Source of the DNA: Anaeramoeba flamelloides
Taxonomy: Eukaryota; Metamonada; Anaeramoebidae
Reading direction: 5' to 3'
Assembly: GCA_027625915.1 (NCBI GenBank)
Contig: JANTQA010000023.1
Location: 17,856,001 to 17,920,000, forward strand
DNA: 64,000 nt
Shown: one piece after another, positions 37,476 through 50,260 of the stretch
How positions within the stretch are numbered: position 1 is the stretch's first letter
Layout of the letters: each line of letters starts with the position of its first letter
The notes under the pieces: generated by a model
Database searches by the model: none
Seen by the model: the letters and a program-made list of their open reading frames with translations, nothing else
Told to the model about the DNA's origin: nothing
Position numbers and translations under genes: made by a program

Positions 37476-39821
37476 TTAAGGGTTTAATTTTAAATTTAAT
37501 TTTTTTTAATTGCATCATTTTTATTCAAAAATTAAAGACGTTTGTCTATTCATTTAATTAAATCTTCTTAATCTTCCAAAAAAAAAAATCTACATTAATT
37601 TTCTTTTGTAACAATAAACAAGTATTTTTTAGTTAAAAAATTTATATTTTATCAATAATGAAAAAGCGATATTTTACGTCTATTAAGACTCTTACTGGAG
37701 AATTAATTTATTTTCAATTTCTAAAAATCTTCTAGTTTATAATAATTTCAATGTTTTATATTTCCCAGACACCATGTATCATTAATTTAGAATTACTCAA
37801 ACGTAAAAGTGACTGAATTTACTTTTTAGAAATTAAAATTAAAAAGTTATTCAAAATTTCAGATGAATGATTTCTTTGATTTCTGTGATTTCTGTGATTT
37901 GCCTTTTTAAACAGTAACGAAAATACTCTGAATTCTTTTTAACTATGAGAATGAAGGATCTTGCCAGATTTTTGTTGTTTTTATTGTTTGAAAGTTTGGT
38001 TTGTCAAGAAAAGCCAACTTATTAAAAGCAAAACATAAAAATTTTTTAAATTTTTTTCTTTTTTCTTTTTTCTTTTTGATCTTTATAAAACTTTTTTTAA
38101 AGACTATTTTCAAAGATATGGATACTTTTTCAATATAATGATTTGTATTCAAGTTAATTCATGAACGAGAATTTTGTTGAATTTACTCTATAAAGTGAAA
38201 GTAAATTTTCCAATACAATTTCCCTTGAATTTTGAAAATGGAGAGCCGAGCTATTTGAGGAGAGAACAATATATATATATATATATATATTCAAGAGCTT
38301 TCACATTTCTGATTTTATTTTTGAAGAACTAAAATTTTAATCACAAGTTTTCTCATCTTTTTTTTACTCAAACCACTTTTGGAAAATTAATTGAGATTTC
38401 ATATCTTTTTTTTTTAAATTTAATTCAAATAGATAAAATCTATTGAAGGAATTTGTTATTGAGATTCATTTTAAACATTTGCTATTGGAAATAATAGTTT
38501 CATAAATGGGAAAGGTAATAGATATTTTAAAGTTATTCTTATCAAAAATTAAAATAATTGAAGCGCAAAAATATTTACCTTAAGGGTCGAGTCATTACAT
38601 GAAAAATTTTTTTCTGAAATGGAAAAAAACTTTTTAGTAATTTTTCTGAGGACCTAACACCAATCAAAAACCAACCAACCTATGATGTACGATCGATCTC
38701 CAAAAATCAACAACTAAAGATGAGGAAATTTTTAGAAAAAAGAGCCAAAGAGCGACACTCAATCCCCAATTAGAATGGTTAGAATATACAATTTTGAAAA
38801 CAACCATGTCAGTTTTGAAGCGTTGCTCTTGGGCGCTTTTTGAGATCTTGATGATTTTTTTTTTCTTTTTTTTCATTTTTCAAATGAGTCATTTTTATCG
38901 TAAGAATATTACATAATCCATACTTGGTCAAATTTAGAGGGTTACAAAATAACCACAAATCAGATTAAATCGGATTAAATTGATTGTTCAAATTCAAGAA
39001 AGCAATTTGTATTAAATTAAAGAAATTTAACCATTTGGAAATAGAAAATGAGAAAAGATGAATTTTTTTTTTTAATTTTGATTTTTTGAAATTGAGAACT
39101 CTTTCAAACTTATTTTTCTTTGTTGAATTTTTTTTCAAAGAGATACAAGGAAATTTTTTTTTTGTTTATTTGAATTTTGTCAACCAAAAGAAGGGCTATT
39201 TCACAATACCCTTTTTAGTCCCAGGCCACCCCTTGAGTATGGAACATATTCACGATAAATGACTAGACACTTAAGGTTATTTTATGAATTCTTTTTTTTT
39301 CTTGTAATTGGATTTTTTTTTTTTTTTCAGATCAATCCCCAAATAATATTAAAAATTGAATTTTTGAAATTTGTATTCAATAAAATGTCATCAATATAAA
39401 TATTTTGAATAAAAAAAAAAAACCTTTTAAAAGTGCAATTCTTATTAAAATATATTTATTGTCGATATTAAATTGCTTTAATAATTTTTTTTTTTTGATT
39501 CTTTTTTTTTATTTCTAAATAATCTTAAATATTATTTTTCTCTGTATTTCAATATTGGTATTGGCAAAAATCAACATTTAATTACTTTTAGATTTTTTGA
39601 AAAAATGGAAAAATGGCATAAAAATATTCTATCAAGAAAAACGAATTACTTTCTTTGTGGCATTGGCTGTAAATCATTAATTTCATAATTCATTCACCAC
39701 AACCATTTATAAAGAACCACCCTTTTCTTTTTTCTTATGTTTTTTTTTTTCTCTCGGTATGTATCCTTTTCTCTGTTGCACAATAAAGGCTTTGTTTTTT
39801 TGTTGTTTTTTCCCCTTAATA
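37476..39821. other. intergenic region upstream of the phosphatase gene
   Basis: A+T-rich with an (AT)n microsatellite at 38268-38290. An imperfect hairpin (AGAGCCAAAGAGCGACACTC against CGTTGCTCTTGGGCGCTTTTT) spans 38740-38840, and the word CCTTAAGGGTCGAGTCA at 38579 resembles the terminus of the element at 42704. No coding exon recognised before 39822. Confidence 0.4.
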
Positions 39822-41735
39822 ATGATCGAGGATCTTTGTTATGATCCTTATGATAGTGGATTTACTAGCAGTAGAGTGACACGAAGACATATGGAAACAA
39901 GCTGTAAAGAAGGTATGTTTTTCAATTTTTAATTTTTTTTTGGATAAAATTTGAAAATTAAAAATTCTAACATTTCTATAATTTAAAAAAATTACCGATA
40001 ATAAAACGTTTTTCATTTATTCTTTATTCTTTATTTTATTATTATTGTTGTTGTGTTCTACATCTTGATGTTTAATTTGTATTATAGGAACACCATGCCA
40101 TCTCTATTTATCAGTACCAAAAAACCTATCCAGTGAAATGATTATTATTTTTCATACAGCAAAAGAACTCAAAGGAAAGCCACAAGTGAAATTTGGTGAA
40201 AATAATAGCCCAGATTATAATCTTAATAATATAGGTCAAAGTTATGAAGTTTCTTATGACAATAATAGATGGATTCATTATGTAGGGCTAACAGGGTTAA
40301 CTCCAAATACAGAATATAAATTTATTGCCGGAGATTCAAAAGATAATAAAAATTGGTCAAAAGAAAAAAATTTTCGAACTTCTCGTTCATATTTAACTGA
40401 TGATCAGCTTACTTTTGTTGTTGGGGCAGATGTGAATGTAAGAAATTTTTTTTTTTTTTTTTTGGTATTTATTTTTTACTCATTTTTTAATTGTTCTTGA
40501 ACTAACGAATTCAATTGAAAAAAATTGATATATTACTGAACTTTTTTTTTTTTTTAGAAAATGAATTCAAAAAAAAACAATCCTCAGAAGTACTTAGGAA
40601 AATGGATTTCAATCTCTATATATTATTAGAAAAAATAAATTCATTTTTTCTTTTTTGAAAAAGTTCTTTTTTTTTCTCCTTTAAGAGATATAATTATTAC
40701 CTTTTAATTTAAACTGGGAAAATTTTTTTATTCAAAATACCTTTTAATATTTTTCTATGTTATATATTTCAAAAAAAAAAATCAATCTTTAAAGGTTGTG
40801 GATGAATCTATTGAAATGGCAAAAATGATGAGTAATTATGATCCTGATTTTGTAGCAATTGGTGGTGATATCGCTTTATCAAATGGAAATAAATATTGTT
40901 ATAGGAAATGGGATCAATTTTTAGATAACTGGCATAATAGTGCTGTTCATAATAATAGATTAATTCCGATCATGCCAGTAATCGGGTAATTTGTTTTTTT
41001 GATTTTCTTCTTCTTTGTTTCTATTTGTCGCAAGCTAATGGGCTGAATTTTCAAATTTTATATTATCAAAAATTATAAACAGAAATCATGAAGTAATGGA
41101 AGGTTACAGGTACAAAACCGAACCAGATACAAAAAAGGCACCATTTTTTTTCACTTTATTCCAACAAGATGCCAATATAAAAAAAGATCCATTTGATCAA
41201 AAACCTTATAGGGTTCATCACATTTCAGAAAATTTAGCAATAACGCCTTTAGATACACATCATATCTACACTGAGAACGAGCAAATTGATTTTATGAATG
41301 ACAATTATCAAAAGCTTCGTGATGACAATGTCAAGCACATCATTCCGATATACCATATCCCTGCTTATCCCTCTGATAAAGAATATTCCGTTTCATCGTC
41401 CACAAGAGTTCGAACATTTTGGACAGATTTGTTTGATATTTATAAAATAAAACTTGCCTTTGAGGGGCATAGCCATCTATTAAAAAAGACAAAACCGTTA
41501 TATGGTGGGAAAGCCGTTGACCAAAATAAAGGTACCATATTTTTAGGTGATGGTGCCTGGGGTAGATTAAGAGATTCTAGAGAAGACGGTGTCTTACGGT
41601 GGTACGAAGAATACATTTCTTCCACAAGGTAATATTTTATTTTTTTTTTTTTGAATTTGAGTTTATATTTTCATTATTATTAGAGCATTTGGCGATATCC
41701 TTTGCTTAATTCATAATATAGTTTCAAAATCATGA
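39822..41735 (+). CDS. purple-acid-phosphatase-like metallophosphatase
   Basis: Exons 39822-39912, 40088-40437, 40795-40985 and 41083-41628 join through GT-AG introns in phases 1, 0 and 2. Either the protein ends at TAA 41630-41632 (393 residues) or it is spliced to a short exon 41684-41735 (AFGDILCLIHNIVSKS). The first third is the Fn3-like N-terminal domain of purple acid phosphatases (CHLYLSVPKNLSSEMIIIFH, GLTPNTEYKF). The metallophosphoesterase core has GAD (143-145), GGD (170-172), GNHE (211-214), YHIPAYPS (His302) and GHSH (339-342), the order of dimetal ligands in this superfamily. It should hydrolyse phosphomonoesters. No signal peptide is seen in MIEDLCYDPYDSGFTSSR, unusual for the family, so the true first exon may lie upstream. 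Introns are 100-360 bp. The C-terminus abuts decayed repeats and may be shortened. Confidence 0.85.
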
Positions 41736-41935
41736 TGAATATTATAAAATCGCGATAATCAATAGAATTGCAATATTCTATAAAATCGCTATAGTTGCAA
41801 ATATCGTGGTATTCTTTCAAACCGTGATATTCTATAAAATATCGATAAATATCTAAAAAGTATGATAAATATCTAAAAATTATGATAAATGTCAAAATAT
41901 CGTAATAAAAAATTAAATTGTGATATAATAGTTCA
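41736..41935. repeat. degenerate tandem repeats after the phosphatase
   Basis: Irregular repetition of ATATTCTATAAAATCG-like and GATAAATATCTAAAAA-like units, with mixed spacing. The possible fifth phosphatase exon runs straight into it. A 71-codon minus-strand frame here is made of the repeats (Tyr/Ile/Asp/Phe) and is not a gene. Confidence 0.6.
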
Positions 41936-42703
41936 TTGATTTTTGTGCTAATTCAACAATATTTTTAAAAAGAAAGATTTATCTTTGATCAAAAAAAACA
42001 GATCTTGTAAAAAAAGTTATTCTCTTAAAAAAAGATCAAAAAAGTAATTTGGTTCAATTAGTATCAAATCAAAAGTTTTATTCTTTTTTTTTAATTTGGT
42101 TGACAAATCGATATACGTCCAATACACAAACAAAGGCAACAACTAAAGAGAAATAAATATTATCTCAGTTAATCGTGGTATTAAAAATTTCATTTGAATG
42201 AAAAGTTCTTCTAAAACAACCAACCCTTCGTGCGTTCTTTAAAGATGAGACTTTAGTTAAGGAGCCAGTATCTGAAAAAAATAAAATCAAATCTTGTCAA
42301 GATCTTAAAAATTTTTTTTTTGTGATTTGTATTTTGGTTTATGAAATCGGAGAGTTAATCCTCATTTAAGAAATTTATCAATTTGAGTATATTTTTTGAA
42401 ATCCAAAATACAAATGTTTTCCAATATAAAACAAAAGGAAAAGATAACCTATTATTTTTATCAACAAATAAGTTAATTCTTGAAAATGTTTTTACACTAT
42501 TCTTCGTTTTATGTTGGAAAGTCTTGATTTTGAAAACGAAAATTTTTTGTTATTATTTTTCATTATTAATATTCCCATTCGAATCTCACCAAATAAAAAT
42601 AATCAAGTAGAGGTATAGGTGATTAAATAAATGAAAATTTGATCGAAGCATAACAAAATTTTATCATGAAATTTAGATCTATTATGCAAAAATATTTTAT
42701 TCT
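41936..42703. other. intergenic, nothing recognised
   Basis: A+T-rich spacer. The 75-codon frame at 42383-42610 is Phe/Leu/Lys-rich with no domain. Confidence 0.4.
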
Positions 42704-43643
42704 TTAAGGGACTAATCTCTATTAAATTTTTTCAGGTAAATTTAATAGAGATTTAGATTTTTTTTTTGCCAATTACTTAGATTTGAAATCAAAGTCAAAA
42801 ACTTCTTTGTATAGTAATGAAATTTTGATAAATGATATTCATTAAATTTAGTTATTATTTTTATAGAAATAAAAAATTTTTCCTTTTTTTCACTTTCTTG
42901 AAAGTTGCTTTTTTTCAACTTTTCGCAAAAATACAAAAAATAAAAAAAAATAAAAGTAAGAAAGCAAAACCTTGTCGTGTTTGTGAAAGACGTACAAAAA
43001 ATAATTTGAAAATTAAACCTGGAAAGCTTTTTTTGGATTTGTCTGAAAAGCAGTTTGATTCGAAAAAATTATACAATAGATGCTTTACTCTAAATAAAAG
43101 ATTTGTTTGTTTTCTTGGACCATTCTTTTTTTTTCTTGAACCCACTTTTTGAGTTTACACTCTTTTGTTTTTGTCAAATTTGAAGTGTTAAAAAGTATTC
43201 CCAAATTACGATTCTAAAAGTATTTGTCAGTGTCAAAAAAAAAAAAAGAAAAAAATAAGAACTATTTTTGATAAAAAGTGATTATTGAGAAAACAATTTA
43301 AGTTCTTTACAGGGTCGAGTTGGATGAACAGAAGTGAAAGATAAAATATTTACTAATTTTCAATTTTTTTTTCGTTTTTCAAAACGAGAATAAATATTAA
43401 TTTTGAGAAAATAATTAAATCAAGATTAAATTTTTAGTTTTTGTTATTTTATCTTTCTTTTATTAAAAAAATTTTTTAAAATTCACTTTTTTTGGCTACT
43501 TGTAAAATTTAAAAAAAAAATCAAGAACTAAAAGTTCTAACATTGAAAAAAACTGTTTTTTATCAATTTTAAACATATTTCTAGATAAGGATTCCTTATT
43601 TAGAAATTGGTCAAAAAAAAATTAATAGAGACTAGTCCCTTAA
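42704..43643 (+). mobile_element. TIR element of about 940 bp with a Cys-containing frame
   Basis: TTAAGGGACTAATCTCTATT at the left is mirrored by the complement of the right end, TTAAGGGACTAGTCTCTATT. The left end also carries a small internal hairpin (AATCTCTATTAAA..TTTAATAGAGATT, 42714-42755). Inside, the plus-strand frame 42832-43152 includes KKAKPCRVCERRTKNNLKIK then PGKLFLDLSEKQF, with a CxxC pair and better composition than its flanks. It may be a remnant of an element-encoded protein. No transposase motif recognised. Similar termini occur as isolated words at 19099 and 38579. Confidence 0.45.
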
Positions 43644-45052
43644 GGTTTGAAAAAAGTAGTTTTCTTGTTTTCAAAAAATGCAAAAATTGCAAAAAGGAAT
43701 TTTCAATTTTAAAAAAAAAATTTACCAAATTGTTTGGTCTTATTAACAAGAACGATCAGAGCAATTTAAATCATTTTTGGAATTTAAAAAATTGATTTTG
43801 AATTTTGAGGATAAAATTCCAAAATTTCCAAATAATCAAAAGAAAATTTTCTTTTGAAAAATTGAATTTCATCTTATAACAAAAACAGATTTTTTTCGTA
43901 AAATTTGTAAATGACTTTAAAACTTTAAGGGTAATAACTATCCTTCTTAAAGCAATACAAATATTTTTCAATATGTTGAAAAAATCAATTTATTGGTTAA
44001 CCAAAAGAATTATCTTAAAAAAAAAATCATTATTTTTTACCTTAATATTTCTGGTAACAAAGACTTGATATTGTATAATAATGATGTATAGTGAAATAAA
44101 CATGGTAAAGGCTTTTTATAACGTAAGAAACAAAATGAATTTAATGTTTTTCTTTTTTCATAAAAAATGGAAAAAAAAATTGATCTCACTGAAAAAAATT
44201 TCAATTCTGTGTTTTTTAATCGATCAGAATTTTTTGACACTTGGTATCTACAAAATTCGGAAGTGGAGAATATCACCAATGACGTATTTTAAAATTTTGC
44301 CTTGTTTTTGTAGAAGACTGATCCCTTAAATCATTTTCTATATTTGATTCAATTTTATAAGGGATGTAGAACTTTTTATAGGCTTTGACAACAACCTAGC
44401 CACACTATCATCGGTTATAAAGATTATTTCAGAAAGCTTATTTTCTTCTTCTTTGTCTTCTTTTCTTATCTTTGTATTGTACAGTAAACAACTAGAACTT
44501 AGATGTTTTTTTTTAATCGATAACCAATAATGATGAGAAATCGTCTTTCTTCTTTTTGATTATTTAACTTGTAAAGCCAATACTTCCCTCTAAAAAAAAA
44601 AAATGTATTTTATATTAAGGTTGAATATTTGTTTGATCGTAATTTCCATAGGTTTACTTTTGTAAAAAATAACAACACGAAAAGAAAGGTATTTTTTTAA
44701 TATAGAATCAATAATTTTCAATTTTTCGCGATTTTTGTAGATTATATTGATTTTGTTGATTCTCCCAGTTTTATGATTTCCCCGCAATAAAGTTGAATTA
44801 ATCTTGATTTTTTAATTCTATCGTGGATGCAATGATAATATCATTATAATCCGTGTTATCATCAAAACCTCTATTTATTTGTTTTTTATTGTTGTATTTT
44901 TAGAAAATAATTATTGGAAAATTCTCCATTTATATCCATTTATTATAAATTAATTAAAGTTTTAAAAAAATATAAATAATAAAAACAAAAATTGGAGAAA
45001 TGGCTAATTTATTTTCTAAATAATTTTTTTTTATTTATTTTAGTTTCAAATC
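43644..45052. other. intergenic, nothing recognised
   Basis: A+T-rich. Several 60-80-codon frames on both strands, none with convincing composition. No element ends found. Confidence 0.4.
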
Positions 45053-45462
45053 ATTTGAGAAAAAAAGTGAAACCCAATTTTCAATTGGGAACCTTCATAA
45101 AATCACAGAAATCTGAAAATGAAAAATAAGATCTATTAACAAAAGAAAAAATAAATGAATAAAATACAAAACGGAGGATTCAAGCACAATAACAGTTTTT
45201 TTTAATACTATCTTTTGGTATGATTTTTTCTTTAATTGATCAATTATTAAAAATTTGTTGAAAAAATTGAATATTTTTGAGATCTCTAAAACCGCTCAAA
45301 TGATTTCGGTAATCAAGGAGATTTAAATTGTATTTGTTGATTCTAGGGAAAATAATATAATGGATTATTCTTTGAAAGTTAATTTGTTTTTACTATTAAT
45401 TGGCATATTCTATTAAGGTTCCCAATTGAAAGCCGTGTTTCACTTTTTTTGCTGAACGGTAA
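45053..45462 (-). mobile_element. family A MITE, nearly complete copy
   Basis: Ends GAGAAAAAAAGTGAAACCCA and, as complement, GCAAAAAAAGTGAAACACGG, with subterminal CAATTGGGAACCTT on both sides. The interior (AACAGTTTTTTTTAATACTATC, TTGATCAATTATTAAAAATT, GAGATCTC) is the reverse complement of the 9157-9590 copy. Target duplication is not clear. Confidence 0.65.
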
Positions 45463-45529
45463 GATACTTTTTTTTTTTCATTATCTTAATTAAAAAAAAG
45501 TGTCAACAAAATCAAAACCAGAAAAAAAA

Positions 45530-46062
45530 AGTGAATCACAATTTTTGAAATGAGCATTACGTATTTTTTATTTCTGAACCTTCACTTAAAAAAAATTAAA
45601 AATATGATTTTTTGTTGATAAATTTTTGAATTTTAAAAGAAATTACATAGCCCCAATTTTTTTTATGAGTTTTTATTGTCTTTTTTATGTTTTTTTTTTT
45701 TATCAACTTAACTTTGTTAAAATAATAGTATCAAAAATAAATAAAAAAAGAAAAGAAAAAGAAAAAAAAAATAAATAAATTTAAAAAAAAATTGAATAAG
45801 AAATAAAAGAAAAAAAAGGGGGAAATTAAAAAAAGAGAATAAAAAGGGAGGGGGGGAAAAGAAATAAAAAATAAAAAAAAAAGATAAAAAAATTAAAAGA
45901 AAAACAAAAATTTGAAAAAGCAAAACAAAAATTTGACTAAAAATAAGAAAAAATGTTATTGATAAAAAAATTGAAATTTTTTTGATAATAATATGGACCA
46001 AAACCCTAACAAAACAACCCCCAATAACATTATAAAGCAAGCCAAAATTTTTGAAAAATTGT
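45530..46062 (+). repeat. family B TIR element, left-truncated copy
   Basis: Starts within the family at GAATCACAATTTTTGAAATGAGCATTACG and runs to the right terminus AGCCAAAATTTTTGAAAAATTG. Lacks about 200 bp of the left side, where it abuts the family A copy. An A/G-rich microsatellite (45720-45905) expands the middle. The 107-codon Phe-rich minus frame here is an artefact of that tract. Confidence 0.6.
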
Positions 46063-46107
46063 TTACTTTTAATAATTTATTAGAAATAATTTTATTTTAG
46101 TACCAAA

Positions 46108-46263
46108 ATGTGGAAAATTGTAATTTTTTATAATTATATTTTATTATTTTTTTATTTAATATTAAATAGACATTGTTGGGTTGTTACATTAACAAATTCA
46201 ACTCTCACAGCAAATGCAATTTCGAACGATGGAGAAATTAAAACCTCTGTAGAATATTCCTAA
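46108..46263 (+). CDS. small secreted or membrane-anchored protein, or a first exon
   Basis: The ATG at 46108 opens a 51-codon frame ending TAA. The start, MWKIVIFYNYILLFFYLIL, is a classic signal peptide or signal anchor. The rest, HCWVVTLTNSTLTANAISND then GEIKTSVEYS, has much richer codon content than the flanks and one N-glycosylation sequon (NST). A GTAGAA donor-like site inside the last codons means it could also be the first exon of a longer secreted protein, but no continuation was found. It begins about 45 bp after a family B terminus. Not recognised. Confidence 0.4.
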   Translation: MWKIVIFYNYILLFFYLILNRHCWVVTLTNSTLTANAISNDGEIKTSVEYS

Positions 46264-48600
46264 ATACTTTTTTAATTAACATATACTATTTTTTTCATTT
46301 CTTTTTTATTTATTAATATAATAATTATATAATAATTAAACTTTATAATTATTTTTTATCATTATTTTACTCGAGTATTTCCTATATTTAGATGTTTATG
46401 AAACATATAGATAAATATATATTATTATCATTATCATTATCATTATTTATGAAATCTTGAATAATAAAAAATAATTTTTTTACGTCTTTTCATTTTCTTA
46501 CAAAATATTTCAATCATTAATTTAAAAAAATTATTTTTAAAGTCTTGTTAATTTTTTTTAACTTTCTTAATTAGATATAAAAATATTCTGAATAAATTTA
46601 TTTTTTTTTTTAATCAAAAATCTAAATATTTCTAAAAGAATAGTTTTTTGATATTTAAAAAGACTCATGAAAATTTTTTACATTTTTTAATTCAGGCAAC
46701 AGATTTTTTTTTACTTTATTTTGGAAAAATTGTTTGATTTTTTAAAAACTTAATTTAATTCACAATTATTTTTACACAAACTTATGAATCAATTTAAATA
46801 AATGAACACTTCACTTGATTAAAGATCATTTCTCAGATGTTAAATAGAGTCTTTCATACCATGAAAAAAACACTAATAAAATAGAGTAAATTTTTTTCAA
46901 AAAATGGACTCCTTTTGCTGAATCTCACTCAGGGTGATGTAATTGTTAAGAAACAAACTTTTAAAATTTCGTCCCACGACATATTTTTCTATAACGGTTT
47001 TAAATTGTATTTTAGGTAGTAGCCACCATAGAGTCAAAATTTTTACTTTTTAATATTTTGAAAGATTAGAAAACAAATTTTTTTGCTTTGGTTGTGTGTC
47101 TAGATGTTTTTTAATATTTAAAGAACTTGTTGAAAAACAATTTATTAATTTTAATTTCAAAGGTAAAATAAAATGCCATAATGGGATGTTAAGTTGTTTT
47201 GTTTAATCTACTTTGGTAATGTTAAATGGTGTAACTTCTATTCTTGTTTCAACATTCTGGTGTGGATTTTTATTTTATGTTGGAAAAAAATCTAAAAAAT
47301 TGTTTTTAAACCAAGCACTTTAAATACTCAAAATCAAACAAAACTACAACTAAATAAACAAGACAGTATTTAGATCCAATTATATATTAATAAAAAACAA
47401 AAAAAGTGAAAGTGTTGACTTCTGATATAAGAATCTTATTTCAATTGAACTTAATCTAAAATTGGAAAAGAAAAATATGCACTTAGATCAATAAAAAAAG
47501 ATGATAAAGGGTAAAAGATTTTAAGATAGTTCATTTTATATTAAACTTTTTTTGTAAAATATTTTGAAGATAAACTGTTGTTTTTAAATAATTATTCTGT
47601 TAAGAGATTGTTTTAACGAAAGAGAATTAAAAATGTAGAATACATTATATGATTTCTAATATCATGGGTATTTTTTATCAGTAAATACAATATGCTAATA
47701 AGTTGGGATTCAAGTATTATATCAAAAATAAAAAGTATTGTCAATGTAAATGTTTAATCAACCCATCAACCGGGTTTTAAACCACAAGAAAAATATTTTT
47801 TTGAACTGATTACTGGTTTAATTTGTTTCTTTTAGTTTATTTTACAAAATTAATTGTTTCTTTAAAGATCTTTGTATCATCAAATTATTATTTTTCTAAT
47901 TCTTAAAATATTTCAAAATTACTTAAATAGTTACAAAGCTAGAAATCCTAATTAATTTTTAACACCGATGTGAAGACCAATATCATGTTTTGATTTTTAC
48001 TCTTATAAAATAGAATCTCACAATTCCTAATAATTATGGGTTTTACTAAAACTGATTAAGAATTGAAATAAAAATTCTAAATTAATCTTACACTTTCAAA
48101 TGAAAAATTATTATAAATTCAAAATATTTTTAAAAATGTACTATAAAACGAATTTTAAAAGATTAGAAAGGTAATAGAAATATTTTTTTGATTTTATTGT
48201 TTTGATATATTTTGTTAAATTGGTTAGTTGAAGTTTAGTAAATATTGACAAAAAACGTTACAATAAATCTTAGTTTAATACTTCCAAAATAATTTTTATT
48301 TGTATTTATTAAAATTCAAAATAATTATCTAGAAAATATTATGCCATTTTTGTAAGATAAAAACAAAAGGTGGTATATTTTTTTTTAATAATAAATAAGT
48401 TCCTAAAACATTTCAAGTCAGGTAAAAAAAAAAAAAAAAAATTTAATTAAAAAAAATTGTTTAATAATATTAAAAAAATATTATCAAATAAAATAAATTT
48501 CTTTTTAAAATTTTGACACTATAAAATAAAAAATAATAGAATAAATACCAATAAAACCTGAAATTCTCTTTTTTTAACTAAAATAGAATTTTCAAAAAAA
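46264..48600. other. intergenic, nothing recognised
   Basis: Long A+T-rich stretch with an (ATTATC)n run near 46425-46450. No open frame with protein-like composition and no element termini found. Confidence 0.45.
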
Positions 48601-48619
48601 AAATAATTATTATTATTAT

Positions 48620-49443
48620 TTTTTGAGATCTCGAGAAGATTTAGATTTGTGGAATATTTGTCTATCTGGTTATAATCAAATAATTATTAAATATTATATA
48701 AATATTATCCGAAAATACAAGTCGAAAGGGTTGAGTCTTATATCTCAAAAAAATAATCTCCATAAAAAAATTATAGAAATTTCTCCAAATTGTATTTTTT
48801 TTTTCTGATAATTTCTCTGAAATTTTAATTGTTGATATTAGCATAATTAAAGATTTTTTTTTTTTTAATTTTTTTGGGAATCTAGAACTTAAGATCACAA
48901 ATATAATTTTTAATAAATTATTAAATAGTTCAATTCCAGTGATTTTTATGATATCCATACCTTCTAAATTGGTATTTATATCGTTAATAACTTTTACTTA
49001 TTTAAATTGGGAATTTAAATTTTGTTAAAAAGTTTAAAATTATATTTTTTTTCTTTTTTTTCAAGGAAGGATTCAAAGAAAAAATACTACAAGTATAAAA
49101 ACTGTTCAGAGTCAATGAATTTCAGTTTGAGATATATCCAAAAAATCTTGGGATTATGATTTCTAAAGTTGATTATTATATAAATATTTGGAAAGAAAAT
49201 CACCAAATTTCAAAGAAAAAAAGATGCGAAAAAAAAAAAAAAGAATTTAATAATTGATTACATAAGTGGTTTCTTAAAGCAACCAAGATGGGACAAAAAT
49301 GACGTGTATCAGAAATTTTTCAACTACCATTCGTGTCTATGTATGTTTCTTCGTCCAGAACACATAACCCCCAAAATGAAAGAAGAATTGATGCGGAAAG
49401 TAAAATATGTAACCCTTATAAACTTTTACAAAATCGCTGAATA
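48620..49443 (+). pseudogene. coding-like relic or unrecognised gene, 3' part
   Basis: Protein-like stretches in different frames: about 48617-48800 (REDLDLWNICLSGYNQIIIK), 48881-49026 (NLELKITNIIFNKLLNSSIP), 49108-49230 (NEFQFEIYPKNLGIMISKVD then YYINIWKENHQIS) and the best, 49244-49443, reading NLIIDYISGFLKQPRWDKND, VYQKFFNYHSCLCMFLRPEH and ITPKMKEELMRKVKYVTLIN to TAA. The last two lie on either side of a poly-A tract near 49229-49242, so a homopolymer length difference or a splice there would join them. The 3' stretch has clearly higher G+C and conserved-looking Cys, Trp and Pro residues. No family recognised; could be a decayed host gene or an active one with unseen introns. Confidence 0.35.
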
Positions 49444-49788
49444 AAAGAATACAATATTTAATACAGAAAGTGGGCATGTTGGCAAATGATTTTTTAGTAA
49501 ATTAGAATAAAATTTTAGTTGTACTTGTTTCATCATTTTGATTTTTCTTTTTTTTTTTTTTCTTTTAGTTAGTAAAAATGTTTTTCCCTTAAAAACGGTA
49601 ATACTAAAATAATTCAAATATGATTTAATATTTGACTTTTAATAATAAAATAAAATATTGATTTTTTTTTTACATATTGTTGATTTTAATATTTGTCCAA
49701 TTTTATCTTTAAAATTTAGAATAAAAGAGAAAAGGATCTCAATAATTTTTTAGATTGAAAAAAGTCGATTATATTTAAACACCTGGAA

Positions 49789-49819
<31 letters not shown>

Positions 49820-50260
49820 ATATATTTCTAGATGTTGTTTGAGTATGATCAAAATCTAATTTTACGATTTCAAAAAAAAATTAAAATACAATAAGCTAAA
49901 ACATTTTCTAGTCATAGGTTCCCAGTAGTAGTCGGTAAACTATATAGATTAAACCAGTTATGAATGGATATTAGAAGAAAAAATTAATTTTTCGGAATTT
50001 CAAAAACATATTTCGTTTTTTTTTTTTTTGATGTCAAATTGGTAAGTAATTCATTTGTAAAATTTTGTTTTTATTGAAAGATCGATCGTCACTGGGTAAA
50101 AGTGTGTTATTCTAATGGTATTGAAAGTTTAAAAATTATTGTATAACAATAATATTGATTTCTATTGTAATTTTATTTGATTTTCAATTATAGATCAAAA
50201 TGAAATTGTTGTTTTTTTCAAAGACTTGTTAGACTTTTAATTTTTCAATTTTTAACAAAA
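49444..50260. other. intergenic with (AT)n microsatellite
   Basis: A+T-rich. A long (AT)n run lies at 49789-49816. Nothing else recognised. Confidence 0.4.

Noticed and set aside
45717-46040. 107-codon Phe/Leu-rich minus-strand frame
   Set aside because: Generated by the purine-rich expansion inside the family B copy; no charged or conserved positions.
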